Shown here: piece by piece, positions 21,226-31,737 of the stretch
Layout of the letters: the number at the start of each line of letters is the position of its first letter
Numbering within the stretch: the first letter of the stretch is position 1
Assembly: GCA_963921425.1 (NCBI GenBank)
Contig: OY992839.1
Location: forward strand, 5,024,501-5,088,500
Length of the DNA: 64,000 nucleotides
Direction: 5' to 3'
Origin: Dryas octopetala
Lineage: Eukaryota > Streptophyta > Magnoliopsida > Rosales > Rosaceae
The notes under the pieces: model-generated
The model's database searches: none
Seen by the model: only the letters and a program-made list of their open reading frames with translations
What the model was told of the DNA's origin: nothing
Made by a program: the position numbers and the translations under genes

Positions 21226-22704
21226 ATGGCTTTCTCAATGTTATCATCTCCAGCCCATCTCTACCTCCCCAAAAAGCTCACTTTCCCAATCCGATGTTCC
21301 TCGGCCTCATCAGTACCTTCCATTTCTACCCGATCACAGTCGACCCAGTTCGATTTGAAAACCTACTGGACGACACTGATCGTGGACATCAATCAGAAGC
21401 TGAACGAAGCGATCCCGGTTCGGTACCCGGAGCAGATCTACGAAGCCATGCGATACTCGGTGCTCGCCGAAGGCGCCAAGCGGGCCTCGCCGGTCATGTG
21501 CGTCGCCGCCTGTGAGCTCTTCGGCGGCAACCGCCTCGCCGCCTTCCCCACCGCCTGTGCCCTAGAAATGGTTCGTTCTTGCTCTTTTCGCTTTATTCAG
21601 CTTCGGAGTCATTTTTTCTTTTACAGAAATTATTTATACTGAATTTGAATGAATATTCTTGCATCAGTTGGATTCTTGCTTAGAACCCTGTTTGGGTTCC
21701 TAGAATATTTTAATTTTAAGCTTTTTGAAGAATGTCCATGTGAAATCTCTGCTCAAAACCCTGTTTGGGTTCTGCTTATTAGCTGCATTGTTGCTTAATT
21801 TTACTTGGAATCTTGCTTAAAACGTGTGGGTTCTGTTTATTAGCTGCATTTTTGCTTGGTTTAACTTGGAATCTTGCTTCAAACCCTGTTTGGGTTTAGC
21901 TGCTTATTAGCTGCTTCAAACCCTGAACTGAGGGAAGCATTGTCCTTTGCTTATTAGCTGCTTTTTTGCTAAATTTGTCCTGGGAATCTTGATAAAGGAT
22001 GGTGCTTTCTTTTTCTTTGAATGACATTGACACTTTGACAGGTACATGCAGCTTCACTCATACACGATGACCTTCCCTGCATGGATGACGACCCTAAACG
22101 ACGAGGCCAGCCCTCAAACCACACAATCTACGGCGACGACATGGCAATTCTCGCTGGGGACGCTCTTTTCCCCTTGGGATTCCAGCACCTTGTGTCAAAC
22201 ACGCCTTCCAACCTCGTCCCTGAGCCTCACCTTTTACGTGTGATCACAGAGATTGCCCGGACTGTTGGGTCCACCGGCATGGCTGCCGGGCAGTTCCTGG
22301 ACCTCGAGGGCGGGCCCAACGCGGTCGAATTTGTGCAGGAAAAGAAGTTCGGGGAAATGGGTGAGTGCTCTGCCGTCTGTGGAGGACTGCTGGCTGGTGC
22401 TGAAGATGATGAGATTGATAGACTGAGGAGGTATGGGAGAGCTGTTGGGGTTCTGTATCAAGTGGTTGATGACATTTTGGAAGAGAAAATGAATGGTGGG
22501 GATGAGAATGAGAGTGAGAGGAAGGAGAAGGGGAAGAGCTATGTGAGAGTGTATGGGGTTGAAAAGGCTATGGAGGTAGCAGAGCAGCTTAGAGCCCAAG
22601 CTAAGCAGGAATTAGATGGGTTTGAGAAGTATGGTGAGAGTGTGGTTCCACTTTATAGCTTTGTGGATTATGCTGTTGATAGAGGTTTTACTGTTACTGA
22701 ATAG
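21226..22704 (+). CDS. GGR: Geranylgeranyl diphosphate synthase small subunit (type II, GGR-like), chloroplast
   Basis: Exons 21226-21570 and 22042-22704 give 335 residues. The first 40 or so are Ser/Thr-rich without acidic residues, a plausible plastid transit peptide. The trans-prenyltransferase fold follows. Two CxxxC motifs (Cys92-Cys96 and Cys224-Cys228) are the signature of small subunits that bind catalytic GGPPS or GPPS partners. The usual GGKRxRP substrate motif is altered to EGAKRASP (about 82-89). The first aspartate motif is intact (Asp124, Asp125, Asp130); the second reads DDILE (258-262) instead of DDxxD. By family knowledge, such proteins have little activity alone but form heterodimers that steer product flow towards GPP or GGPP for carotenoids, chlorophyll and gibberellins. 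The single intron carries a tandem repeat. Confidence 0.9.
21677..21980. repeat. Degenerate tandem repeat (about 63-bp period) in the GGR intron
   Basis: Three to four units, each with AACCCTGTTTGGGTT, GCTTATTAGCTGC and ACTTGGAATCTTGC in the same order. They differ by small deletions. The repeat fills most of the 471-bp intron. Confidence 0.8.
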
Positions 22705-22717
22705 TGATTCAAGTTAA

Positions 22718-22720
<3 letters not shown>

Positions 22721-22749
<29 letters not shown>
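22721..22749. repeat. (TA)n microsatellite in the GGR 3' UTR
   Basis: About 14 TA units starting 17 bases after the stop codon. Confidence 0.95.
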
Positions 22750-22751
<2 letters not shown>

Positions 22752-23128
22752 TTACCTTGATATGGTTTTGTGCTTTGTGTCTACTTGTATAAGCTCTTTT
22801 ATATTGTGTATCAATCTTGCATTAGCATTCCTTTCCAAATAGCATTCTAGCAAGGTTAGTAGTGACTGCATTTTATGATCATATACAACTATACTAGTAA
22901 TGAAACTATTAATTTGTAAATAGTATTGTTCATTACATCTCTTATTAAGACTGACATGTAAATCATGTGATCCATCTGTTGTGTGAACTATCACGTACGA
23001 CTTCTCTGTATGAAACATAAGACTTCCCTCACAACCTGCATCTCACAATCTGCCTGTAGATCCCATTATATAATTTAAACCTTAAACCAATAAAACCCTT
23101 ACAACATAATTAAACACACTATAAAATT

Positions 23129-23238
23129 ATGCATGCCATCTTCATTAAGTCATGCATGAGTTTCACTAATTTGATGATCATTCGATAAGCATATATGTAC
23201 CTGAATGACATGTTTTTTCAATGAAGATGGCATGCATA
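23129..23238. repeat. Perfect 17-bp inverted repeat, hairpin
   Basis: TGCATGCCATCTTCATT on the left pairs exactly with AATGAAGATGGCATGCA on the right around a spacer of about 75 bases. It could be a small MITE end pair or a structured RNA. Nothing else supports either. Confidence 0.6.
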
Positions 23239-23329
23239 CTTTTGGCATTTTCATTTTCTTTATATCTTCTTAGAATTCACCATTTGATTTGATCAAAATT
23301 TAAGATTTTGCATCTAGTCATTTTTTTTA

Positions 23330-23728
23330 GGGAAAATTTTTCAAAAAAGACTTAAACTTGACTTCTGTATCATTTCAGGATATGAACTATGAGTTGTACC
23401 AATACAAACCCTTCAACTTTACTTTCGATGCCAATATGCCACTTTCGTCAACTTGGTTTGTAGATTTCGTCCAAAAGTGATTATATGTCACACACGTGAT
23501 CACTTTTTAAGGATAAATTTATCATTCTACTTGTAATACAAGAACATAGAAATCAAACCACTTCACGTATGTGGCATTTTTTGGACAAAAAATGTAATTG
23601 GACTAACGGAAGAGGCAAATTTGCTTCAAAATTAAAGTTCATTGAGCATATTAATACAACTCATAGTACGCATCTTGAATTGACACAATGGTCAAAGTTT
23701 AAATCTTTTTTAAAAACTTTTCCCTTTT
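23330..23728. mobile_element. Foldback element of about 400 bp
   Basis: GGGAAAATTTTTCAAAAAAG at the left is the near-inverse of CTTTTTTAAAAACTTTTCCC at the right, and TTAAACTTGAC pairs with GTCAAAGTTTAA just inside. The flanks are T runs, so the target duplication cannot be defined. Confidence 0.7.
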
Positions 23729-24779
23729 TTTATTGTATTTAAATTTATTTTTTGGTTTCAGTTTTCATCCACCCCAGTGGAAAGCAAACTTCAACAATAA
23801 TAAATATGTAAGAATTGTACATGAAATTGAGAAATTGGTGGAAATTAAAGAGGAAATTGGCCGGTAAAGAGAGGGTGACAAACTTGGGTCCGACATTGAT
23901 GAGGTTCCATTAAATATATGTATGGTATTAGATGATAATATAGAAGTTTCAAATGCAGCATATATATAGTAGAATGTTTGCAACAACATTAATCATCCAA
24001 TGTAATTCATCTCTAGCTCTCGAAAATTTATTGGGTATAATAACCTTAGCTCTCTAGCTTCTGTCATTGATCATCTAATTTATCTTTAGATTAATCATCA
24101 AATTTATCTCAAGATTAATCATCTAATTTATCTCTATCTCTCTTAGCTTTGCTTTTAAAGATTATTATTCTCATTGCATTTAATTCATAACATAGAAGTT
24201 TACCATCTTCAAAGCAAACCAGCCAAGGATACAACCACCGCCATCTTGAAACGAAGAAGACTAGACATTATTAACAGCACATGCCCAAAAAATTAAGACA
24301 CTCTGTACAGCAGAGAAGATGCTAGGTTTGGTGTGTTAAAGAGAAGAATATGAGGTTAAACGGTTGTGAAAATTAAATAATTTATTACTTTTAAGGATTT
24401 AAGAGCACTCAAAATGATGCAAATTTTAATTTATTACCTACAAGGCTACAAGGATAGGAACTACTAATAAATTGTGTAATAATAAAAACAATTTATGCAC
24501 GTGTCTGGCGCATACTTTAGCGGATTTTAGATTGTCGAGAGCTTGGTGTAGGTATTGATTAGTCAACAACTATAGCTACACGTGTAGTTATAGTTTCCGA
24601 TCAATTTTTTTTTTCTTTTATTTTCTACTTCAACCTTAATATTTGTAGAGTTGATTAAGATTTTTTATAGTGAGTTTAAGTATATTTTAGGAATTTTATT
24701 AGTTTAAGATTTTATATTAGCAGTTGTGGTGTGGGTCTCACTTTTGTGAGAGATTAGATATATAATTAATAAATATTAT

Positions 24780-25151
24780 GAGTTAATTACACTTACACCC
24801 GCTGAGGTTTATCGTCTTTTCACATACTCCCCCTAGGGTTTTAATAATTACACATACACCTCCTGAGGTTTTAAAACTATTGCATATAACCCCCTACAAG
24901 AGAAAAAAAATAAAAAAATAAATAAAAAATATTTGTATTGAGGTTGGACCTTACACTTTCAGTAATCTTATCAGGTTATTTAATCCCCTTACCATGTTTT
25001 TTTGCATAATTTATCATCATTTTTCATCTCACTATAGGGGGTTATATGCAACAGTTTTGAAACCTCAAGGGGTGTATATGTAATTATTGAAACCTCAGGA
25101 GGTATATGTGAAAAGACGATAAACCTCAGGGGGTGTAAGTGTAATTAACTC
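24780..25151. mobile_element. 372-bp MITE (Mutator-like) with perfect 10-bp target duplication
   Basis: Flanked by TAAATATTAT on both sides (24770-24779 and 25152-25161). The arms are near-perfect inverse copies: GAGTTAATTACACTTACACC on the left, GGTGTAAGTGTAATTAACTC on the right. Pairing continues through GAGGTTTATCGTCTTTTCAC and TTGCATATAACCCCCTA, so the element folds almost end to end. It has no coding content. The duplication size and long arms fit a Mutator-like non-autonomous element. Confidence 0.9.
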
Positions 25152-25571
25152 TAAATATTATATTGTAGAATTACTCTAATAATTGTTGTAACAAAACACA
25201 TTAATTATCAATTTATCACACTTATTTTGGTGGGAAAATTTAGTTCCTCTAACATTTACTTCTCGGAATGTGAAGTTAGTAATGAGTTAAGTAGCTTAAT
25301 GAAAAATGTTAATCCTACGACACTAAAAATGGCGTCGTTTCCCAAGATAGAGGGTTTGGACTGTGGGCTTTTGGAGCCGTTCTGGGCTTGTGGGCTAGCA
25401 AACACCCGAAAGTCAAACCCAGCATTATTGCCTCGTGCGGATTGTTGATCTAATCTAACATCGTTCGTTGGAACGACGTCAGATGCAAACTTGCAGTTGC
25501 AGCGTTGTTGATAACCAGATCCTTTAGTCCATAAACATTCACGAAGAAGAAGGAGACGACGACCGAGAAAA

Positions 25572-28149
25572 ATGGCGGGGACGACGAGCGAAAGCAGCAG
25601 TAGCGTAACGGAGGAGAGCCTGGATCAGCTGCCCGCGGCTCTACTGGGCTCGATCCTGACGAAGCTCGACGTGGCCTCCATCTGCTCCGTCGCCTCCACC
25701 TGCACCGCCTTCAAGGCTTGCGCTTCTCACATGCTCTCTTTCATCCCCTCCTTCCACCTCCTCGTACGTAATTTATATTTCAATTTTCAATTTTGCTTTT
25801 CAAAAACAAGAATTTAAAAATTGGTTTTTTTTTTTTTTTTTTTTTTTTTTCTGTTTCTGAAAAATGTTTGCTTTTTGGCTTCAGGAAATTGCGCCTTCCA
25901 TGGAGTTGCTGAGGCCTCTGTTGCCGCCGAACCCGTGGCTGAGGAGCATGAAGGTGAACTGCGGCCGGCTCGATGATTCGGCCATCCAAATACTCCTTCA
26001 GCCTTCGCTGCGCGAGCTCTGCATGCTCAATTGCGCCGATTTTAGCGGCAGACTGCTCTCGGAGATCGGAGGCCGGTGCAAGGATCTAAGGTTGGTTTTG
26101 CTTCTTCTGCTGCTGCTGTAATATTTATGGTTGTGAAAAAAGGTGAAAAATTCTGTTGTTGTTGGCTTCTTCTGGGTTATATAATTGCCTTCAGGTCTCT
26201 CTGCTTGGGGTCAGTGGCCGAAAAAAGAGGGCGGGCATTTCATATTTCTGATTTGGAGGAGTTGCTCAGTGGTTGCACTCACTTAGAAGTAAGGCTCAAT
26301 TGAATGAATGATGATAAAGAAAATGTTTAATAACACAGATTTAATTCAAATAACTTGGCATTGGTTGGTTGTTTTGGTAACCCATTAAATGAAAGGTGAA
26401 GTTTAAATCTTTCTATTATAAAAATAGCTAAGAGGGTAAGTTTATCTTCAAGATTCAGTTTTTGGATAAGTCTAATGGGGTTGTCAAAGTGTTTGAGTTT
26501 GTTAATATGGTTAGGTTCCTCCTTAGTCATCTAGATGAATAACTGAATGGTTGGTATGCTTAAGTTTCCCTAGAACCAATGAGGTAACAATCTTTTGTGC
26601 ATCTTAACATTATATGCTTAATATATGTTTTCTTTATTACTATGTACCTGTGTACCATATTTGCGGGATATCATAAATTTTCGATGTGTTATTTTGGTAG
26701 GCACTGATCCTGATGTTTGATGTCTCATTTTCTATTCATCATGACTTTGCTCGAGTTTGGGCTTTGGCTTCAGAGAAACTCACTTCTCTCGAGATTGGCT
26801 ACATTTCATCAGAAATGGTGACTGAACTTCTTAGCCCAAATTTTGGATTCCATCAGTCACCAAATCATATTCAACCTTCCATACTGCCAAACATTCATAA
26901 GTTGTGCCTTTCGGTCGACTATATAACTGATGCTATGGTTGGAACGATTTCTAAAGGTCTTATGTCCCTGACCCATTTGGATCTTCGAGATGCACCCCTA
27001 GCTGAACCAAGACCGACGCTTGACCTTACAAATTCCGGTCTTCAACAGATTAATCAGCATGGGAAATTGAAGCATCTCTCATTAGTCCGGAGCCAGGAGT
27101 TTCTCTTCACCTATTTTAAAAGAGTAAATGATCTTGGGCTCCTCTTATTGGCTGACAAGTGCGAAAACATGGAAAGCATATTTCTTGGTGGCTTCTGTCG
27201 TGTTACTGACACAGGTTTCAAAACGATCTTGCATTCTTGCTCCAAGTTATACAAGCTTAGGGTGTCTCATGGGAGTCAGTTAACCGATCTGGTTTTTCAT
27301 GACATTTCTGCGACTTCCCTTTCTTTGACACACGTTAGCTTGAGACGGTGTACTCTTTTAACCAACCATGCAGTCACTAGTTTGGCTTCTAACAAGGATC
27401 TAAAGGTTCTTGATTTGAGAGATTGCAGAAACCTCGGGGATGAAGCCATCCAAGCCATAAGCACTCTTCCTAAATTGAAGACTTTATTATTGGATGGCTC
27501 TGATATAAGCGATGTGGGATTATCATATTTAAGACCAAGGGTTATAAGTTCACTGATTTCATTGTCTCTTAGAGGGTGCAAGAGACTTACGGATAAATGC
27601 ATCTCTGCTCTGTTTGATGGCTCTTCTAAATTGGAGTTGCAAGAACTGGACCTATCAAATCTTCCTAATCTCTCCGACAATGGAATTTTATTACTGGCAA
27701 AAAACAGGATTCCACTATTTGAACTACGAATGCGACAATGCCCACTCATAGGTGACACTTCAGTAATGGCATTAGCCTCAATGCAGGTTGATGAGGAGAG
27801 GTGGCATGGTAACAGCTTGCGGCTGTTGGATCTGTTTAATTGTGGTGGCATTACTCAGCTTTCATTCCGGTGGTTGAAGAAGCCATATTTTCCAAGGTTG
27901 AGATGGCTGGGAGTTACGGGTAGTGTAAATAGAGACATGGTAGATGCTCTAGCCCGGAGTAGACCGTTCTTGCACTTGTCGTGCCATGGTGAGGAGCTGG
28001 GAGCTGAGCAATGGGATAGTGCGGATGATTTCTACATGCATGACTATGATGAGATGGATGAGCTTGAACGGTGGCTTCTAGAAGGTGAGTATGAGAGTGA
28101 CGATGAAGATATGGTGGATGCAGAAAATAATGCAGAAGTAATGGAGTAA
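25572..28149 (+). CDS. FBL10: F-box/LRR-repeat protein, FBL10-like
   Basis: Four exons (25572-25763, 25885-26090, 26195-26288, 26701-28149) give 646 residues. The F-box (about 15-60) begins ESLDQLPAALLGSILTKLD and continues ASICSVASTCTAFKACA, the SKP1-binding surface. The remainder is a long array of leucine-rich repeats of the cysteine-containing (AMN1/FBXL) type, for example LTHVSLRRCTLLTNHAV, LKVLDLRDCRNLGDEAI, LISLSLRGCKRLTDKCI and LQELDLSNLPNLSDNGI. The C-terminus is acidic (about 605-646). Such proteins select substrates for SCF ubiquitin ligases; no target is known to me for this one. The length and acidic tail fit Arabidopsis FBL10 better than other FBL groups. A poly(T) run sits in intron 1. 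No defect is seen. Confidence 0.88.
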
Positions 28150-29009
28150 TCTGCCACTTAGATTCTTTTATGTGTATGTATGCAGTATGCTTGTGAGTTT
28201 ATTGTTTGTATGATTATGTAAAAATTCAACTGTACTATACTACTATGGACTGCTGGTTAGAGTTAGCAAGTTGGGGTGCATGATTCTACTCCAAATCTGT
28301 TATTTGTACTCTGTAATTCCTGTAATTATTTTGGATTGGTTGGAAACTGTATTACATTGATGATTTTAATTAAATTTGTTTCACAGTTTCACAGTTTCAC
28401 CTACTTTTCTATTACTTTTTAGAATATTCAGGTTTTTTTTGTGGACTCTTTTCAAAGGGTATATGACCGTATATCCCAAAGAGCTAAGGTTTGATACCTC
28501 TAGTGATGGGTAGCCGCAGAAAGTGACACTGTCTAGCTTTTCACATGTTTGGTCACATGGCTAGAATAAAACTGATTGATCTGCTAGGTTTAGACATGTC
28601 AGCAAGCACTCACTGAAAGTACATGAATGTTATCGTTTTTGAAAGAGAATAACTTACCTGTCTATGTTATAGACAGGTGTTATCACAATTAGAGAGAGAG
28701 GAAGAGAGAAAGAGAATGAGAGAGATAGAAAGAGAAGGGGGGAGGGGATAGCAGGTGGCATCCCTGCTGTTGCAGGTAAGTTCTTCTCTTTTTGAAATTG
28801 AAGGCTATCTAACCATGTAAAATTAATATGAAGGAAAAACACTTCCCTTCATGCTTTTTTCTTTTTTGGTACAATATCTTTTAAAAATCAGTAATTTTTT
28901 TTTTTTGGGTCCAAAAAATGCACTAATGCTTGAGTGCACATATCAAAATTTTGGGTTCCAAATGAACTTGTGCCAAAAGTGCAACACTAGACTATTTAAG
29001 GCACAACAT
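28150..29009. other. FBL10 3' flank up to the tandem duplication
   Basis: Holds the presumed 3' UTR, a purine-rich GA tract (about 28690-28745) and AT-rich sequence. A run of T followed by GGGTCC lies at about 28894. No coding frame is supported. Confidence 0.55.
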
Positions 29010-29084
29010 GGGCATATTCATGACTGTCTCCTTCTACTGGGCTTAACCCCAACAAACTCACTTTTAGTGTCATGATTATAATTT

Positions 29085-29637
29085 AGGGGGGACTATTCAG
29101 ACCAACAAAAGAACCGAGTTGACTACCCTCTCATTTGTTTGCCTCTTTTTTCTTATTTTGCCCCTGAATTACAAAAAAAAAAAACTCATTTTTCCAGATT
29201 TGGCTGGCCACCCATCCCACCGCCGGTTGACCCCAGCCCTCCCCATCGCCGGCGCGACCCCACCCCCAATCTCCCTTCTCTCTCTCTCTCTTCCATCTCT
29301 CTGCCTTCCTCCCTCTCTCTGCCTCCCTCATCGGACCACCATGGGTGGCCGGCGCAACCCCCAATCTGGAGGTCTATGGGGTTGTGCCGGCCACCCATGG
29401 TGGTCCGGTAAAGGAGGGAGGCAAAGAAAGGGAGGAAGGCAAAGAGAGGGAAGAGAGAGAGAGGGAGTGAGGCAGAGAGAAAGGAGATCGGGGTGGGGTC
29501 ACGCCGGCGGTGGGGATGAGTGGCCGGCCAAATTGGAAAAATTATTTTTTTTAATGCAGGGGCAAAATAGGAAAAATGGACAAAGAAATGAGAGGGTGGT
29601 CAACTCGGTCCTTTTGGGTGGTCTGAATAATCCTCCT
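29085..29637. mobile_element. 553-bp inverted-repeat element with 7-bp target duplication; empty site in unit B
   Basis: Ends AGGGGGGACTATTCAGACCA and TGGTCTGAATAATCCTCCT are inverted, with the matching CGAGTTGACTACCCTCTCAT / ATGAGAGGGTGGTCAACTCG just inside. ATAATTT flanks both ends (29078-29084, 29638-29644). Unit B has a single ATAATTT and no element (33826-33832). The core is CT-rich then GA-rich with GCCGGC motifs and folds on itself. Long frames across it are by-products of that composition. Confidence 0.92.
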
Positions 29638-29930
29638 ATAATTTATATCTAATTTGAATATAGAGTAAAAAAAAAATAAATAAAGAGTAGTGCGCCTTTG
29701 CATATGCCGGCATATTCCCATTTTCCTTAGCTGAATATCAGAATATGCCGGCACAATTCCACTTTTGTTTTTCCTTCCTGTAATGAAATTCACATGTGAT
29801 TAGACTACTTACCTAGTAAATGAAGGATTAAGAAAAAAAAAAAACAAAGAAAAAAATTGTCCATTTTGGGGACCAACAACCAGATCTAGTGTGGCTTAAA
29901 ATGGCAATTTCTAGGATATATATATATATA

Positions 29931-30331
29931 CAGACTCCTTCTGTTGAGGTATACATTAACTTATTTATGCTGAGGTATAACCTTGTTGGGGTCCACATGA
30001 GTCGTTTTGTGTTGATCCGAACCGTTCAATTTTTACATCTTCATTGATAAATCATCCTTGCAAAAAATTAGCAAAATCGGAAATCATTTGCCTATCTAAC
30101 TTTGATAAAACAAATGGACAGTTTCATCGAAAATATTTGGTTCGTCCATTTATTTGATCAAAGTTAGATAGGCAAATGATTTTCAATTTGGCTAATTTTT
30201 TGCAAGGATGATCTATCTATGGAGATGTAAAAATTGAACGGTTCAGATCGACACAAAACGACTCGTGTGGGCCCCAACATGGTATACCTCAACATAAATA
30301 AGTTGAAGTATACCTCAACAGAAAGAGACTG
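29931..30331. mobile_element. 401-bp MITE inserted in a TA run; absent from unit B
   Basis: Ends CAGACTCCTTCTGTTGAGG and CCTCAACAGAAAGAGACTG are inverted and sit in TATATA on both sides. The interior folds (GATAGGCAAATGATT / AATCATTTGCCTATC). Unit B has only the TA run (about 34117-34126) at this point, which fits a TA target site. Confidence 0.85.
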
Positions 30332-30813
30332 TATATATATATCTATATATATATATAAGTCACTGTTACTGGTTGAACAAATAAATGAGGATGGAATGAG
30401 TCTTATATTGATTGAACAGGCATGGCTCATCATTATAGAAGTCAAAAAAATTCCCACTTGCCAAACCGATAATCTTTCCCTTAATCATCTTTTTGCATTT
30501 TAATTTCTAACCCCACAATACTAATTGTCTCGTTTTCTACCCATGTGTCCTCATTTTTCTTTCTCTTATTTGTTATTTTCACCGATGATCATGCAAAGAA
30601 TCATTTGAAGCTCAATTTTTGTTTGATTGGAATTTAGAGCTCGAAATTGGAGATTTCCGCATCCAACACTAAATAGAAATATATACAGTCAACCATATAT
30701 TAGTGTCAAACTGTCAACAACTATTTAATTTTGTAGAATTTTCTTTTGTCATTGTAAATTTTGAATTCAAATCTCAAATAGATTGTATATGAGGTATACC
30801 TCAATGGAATGTG

Positions 30814-31163
30814 ACTTATCTTAAACATGACAGGGTATGGCTTGTGGAACTTGATTCGCATTGTAATTTGATGATAGTAGCCGTCTAATTTATAAGTTTC
30901 TATACAAAAATCATCTTTGCAAAAAATTAGGTAAATCAGAATTCATTAAGACATCTAATTGTGATATAATAAATAGACGAACATAGTGAATTCATAAACA
31001 CTTAAAATGACAGCTCTTTAATCAAATGGTTAAATGATTTTCGATTTGTCTAATTTTTTTGCAATGACGATCCTTGTATAAAGATTTAGAAAATAGACGA
31101 CTTCGATCATTGAATTACAATGCAGAGTAAATCTCACAAGCCATACCTCATCATAAATAAAGT
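30814..31163. mobile_element. Foldback element related to the 29931 MITE
   Basis: The arms GGTATGGCTTGTGGAACTTG and CACAAGCCATACC are inverted, and GCATTGTAATTTGATGA pairs with TCATTGAATTACAATGC. The internal GCAAAAAATTAGG..AAATC and the inverse TTGTCTAATTTTTTTGCAA match the 29931 element, so both belong to one family. Ends are approximate because a partial element end lies just to the left. Confidence 0.7.
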
Positions 31164-31217
31164 ATATCTCAACGGAATGAGACTGTATATATATATATAT
31201 ATATATTAGTAGGTCAT

Positions 31218-31737
31218 TGACCTGGATCCTCTACTAGTCTTTTGGTAGTAGGTGTTTTAATCCAAACCATTAATTTTCTTTCATAGCTGAGAATTTGTCA
31301 CTTAACAAAATTTTCTTTTTTCCTCTAAATAATAATAAAACAATTAGAAAAAAAAACCCATTGTCCACCCCACCCACGCCTCCTCCTTCACTCTGATCAC
31401 CCTCGCCACCTACTCCCCTTTCTTTCTCTCTCTTCCCTTCTCTCTCTCCTCCACAGTCCTAGCTGGAGGATGATTTTCTAGGCGATGATGATGGAGGCCT
31501 GTACAGCCGATGGCTAGACGGCGATGATGAAGTGGCATGGCGGGAGGGAAGGAGGGGAGGGGGTGGCGTGGGCTGAGCTGATGGGGTTTTCTTTTTCTTT
31601 TTTTCTTAATTTTTTAATATTATTTACATGAAAGTTGAAAATTTTGTAGACGTGACAAGATCTCATCCATAAAAGAAAATTGAAGGGTCTAGATTAAAAG
31701 TTTGGTACCAAACAATTTAGCCGAGGATCCAGGTCCA
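31218..31737. mobile_element. 520-bp inverted-repeat element with near-perfect 8-bp target duplication
   Basis: Ends TGACCTGGATCCTC and GAGGATCCAGGTCCA are inverted. TAGGTCAT (31210-31217) and TAGGTCAC (31738-31745) flank it, one mismatch in eight. The core is CT-rich (ACCCACGCCTCCTCC region) then G-rich. An 8-bp duplication would suit an hAT-like element. It is absent from unit B. Confidence 0.75.

Larger units (their letters stand above)
22750..25571. other. Intergenic region between GGR and FBL10
   Basis: No coding frame is supported. It holds a hairpin (23129-23238), a foldback element (about 23330-23728), a MITE with a perfect 10-bp target duplication (24780-25151) and repeated TTAATCATC..AATTTATCT units at about 24065-24130. 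Just before FBL10, several GGGCTT/TGGGCT motifs (about 25362-25400) resemble site II promoter elements. Confidence 0.6.

Noticed and set aside
20957..21358. Separate gene just upstream of GGR
   Set aside because: Overlaps the GGR first exon in another frame and shows no family similarity.
27297..27851. Minus-strand frame of 184 codons
   Set aside because: Lies opposite the LRR exon of FBL10; it is a shadow of leucine-rich coding.
29119..29652. Open frame of 177 codons
   Set aside because: It spans the foldback element and owes its length to CT/GA-rich composition. Both strands and several frames are open, and no protein family is recognisable.
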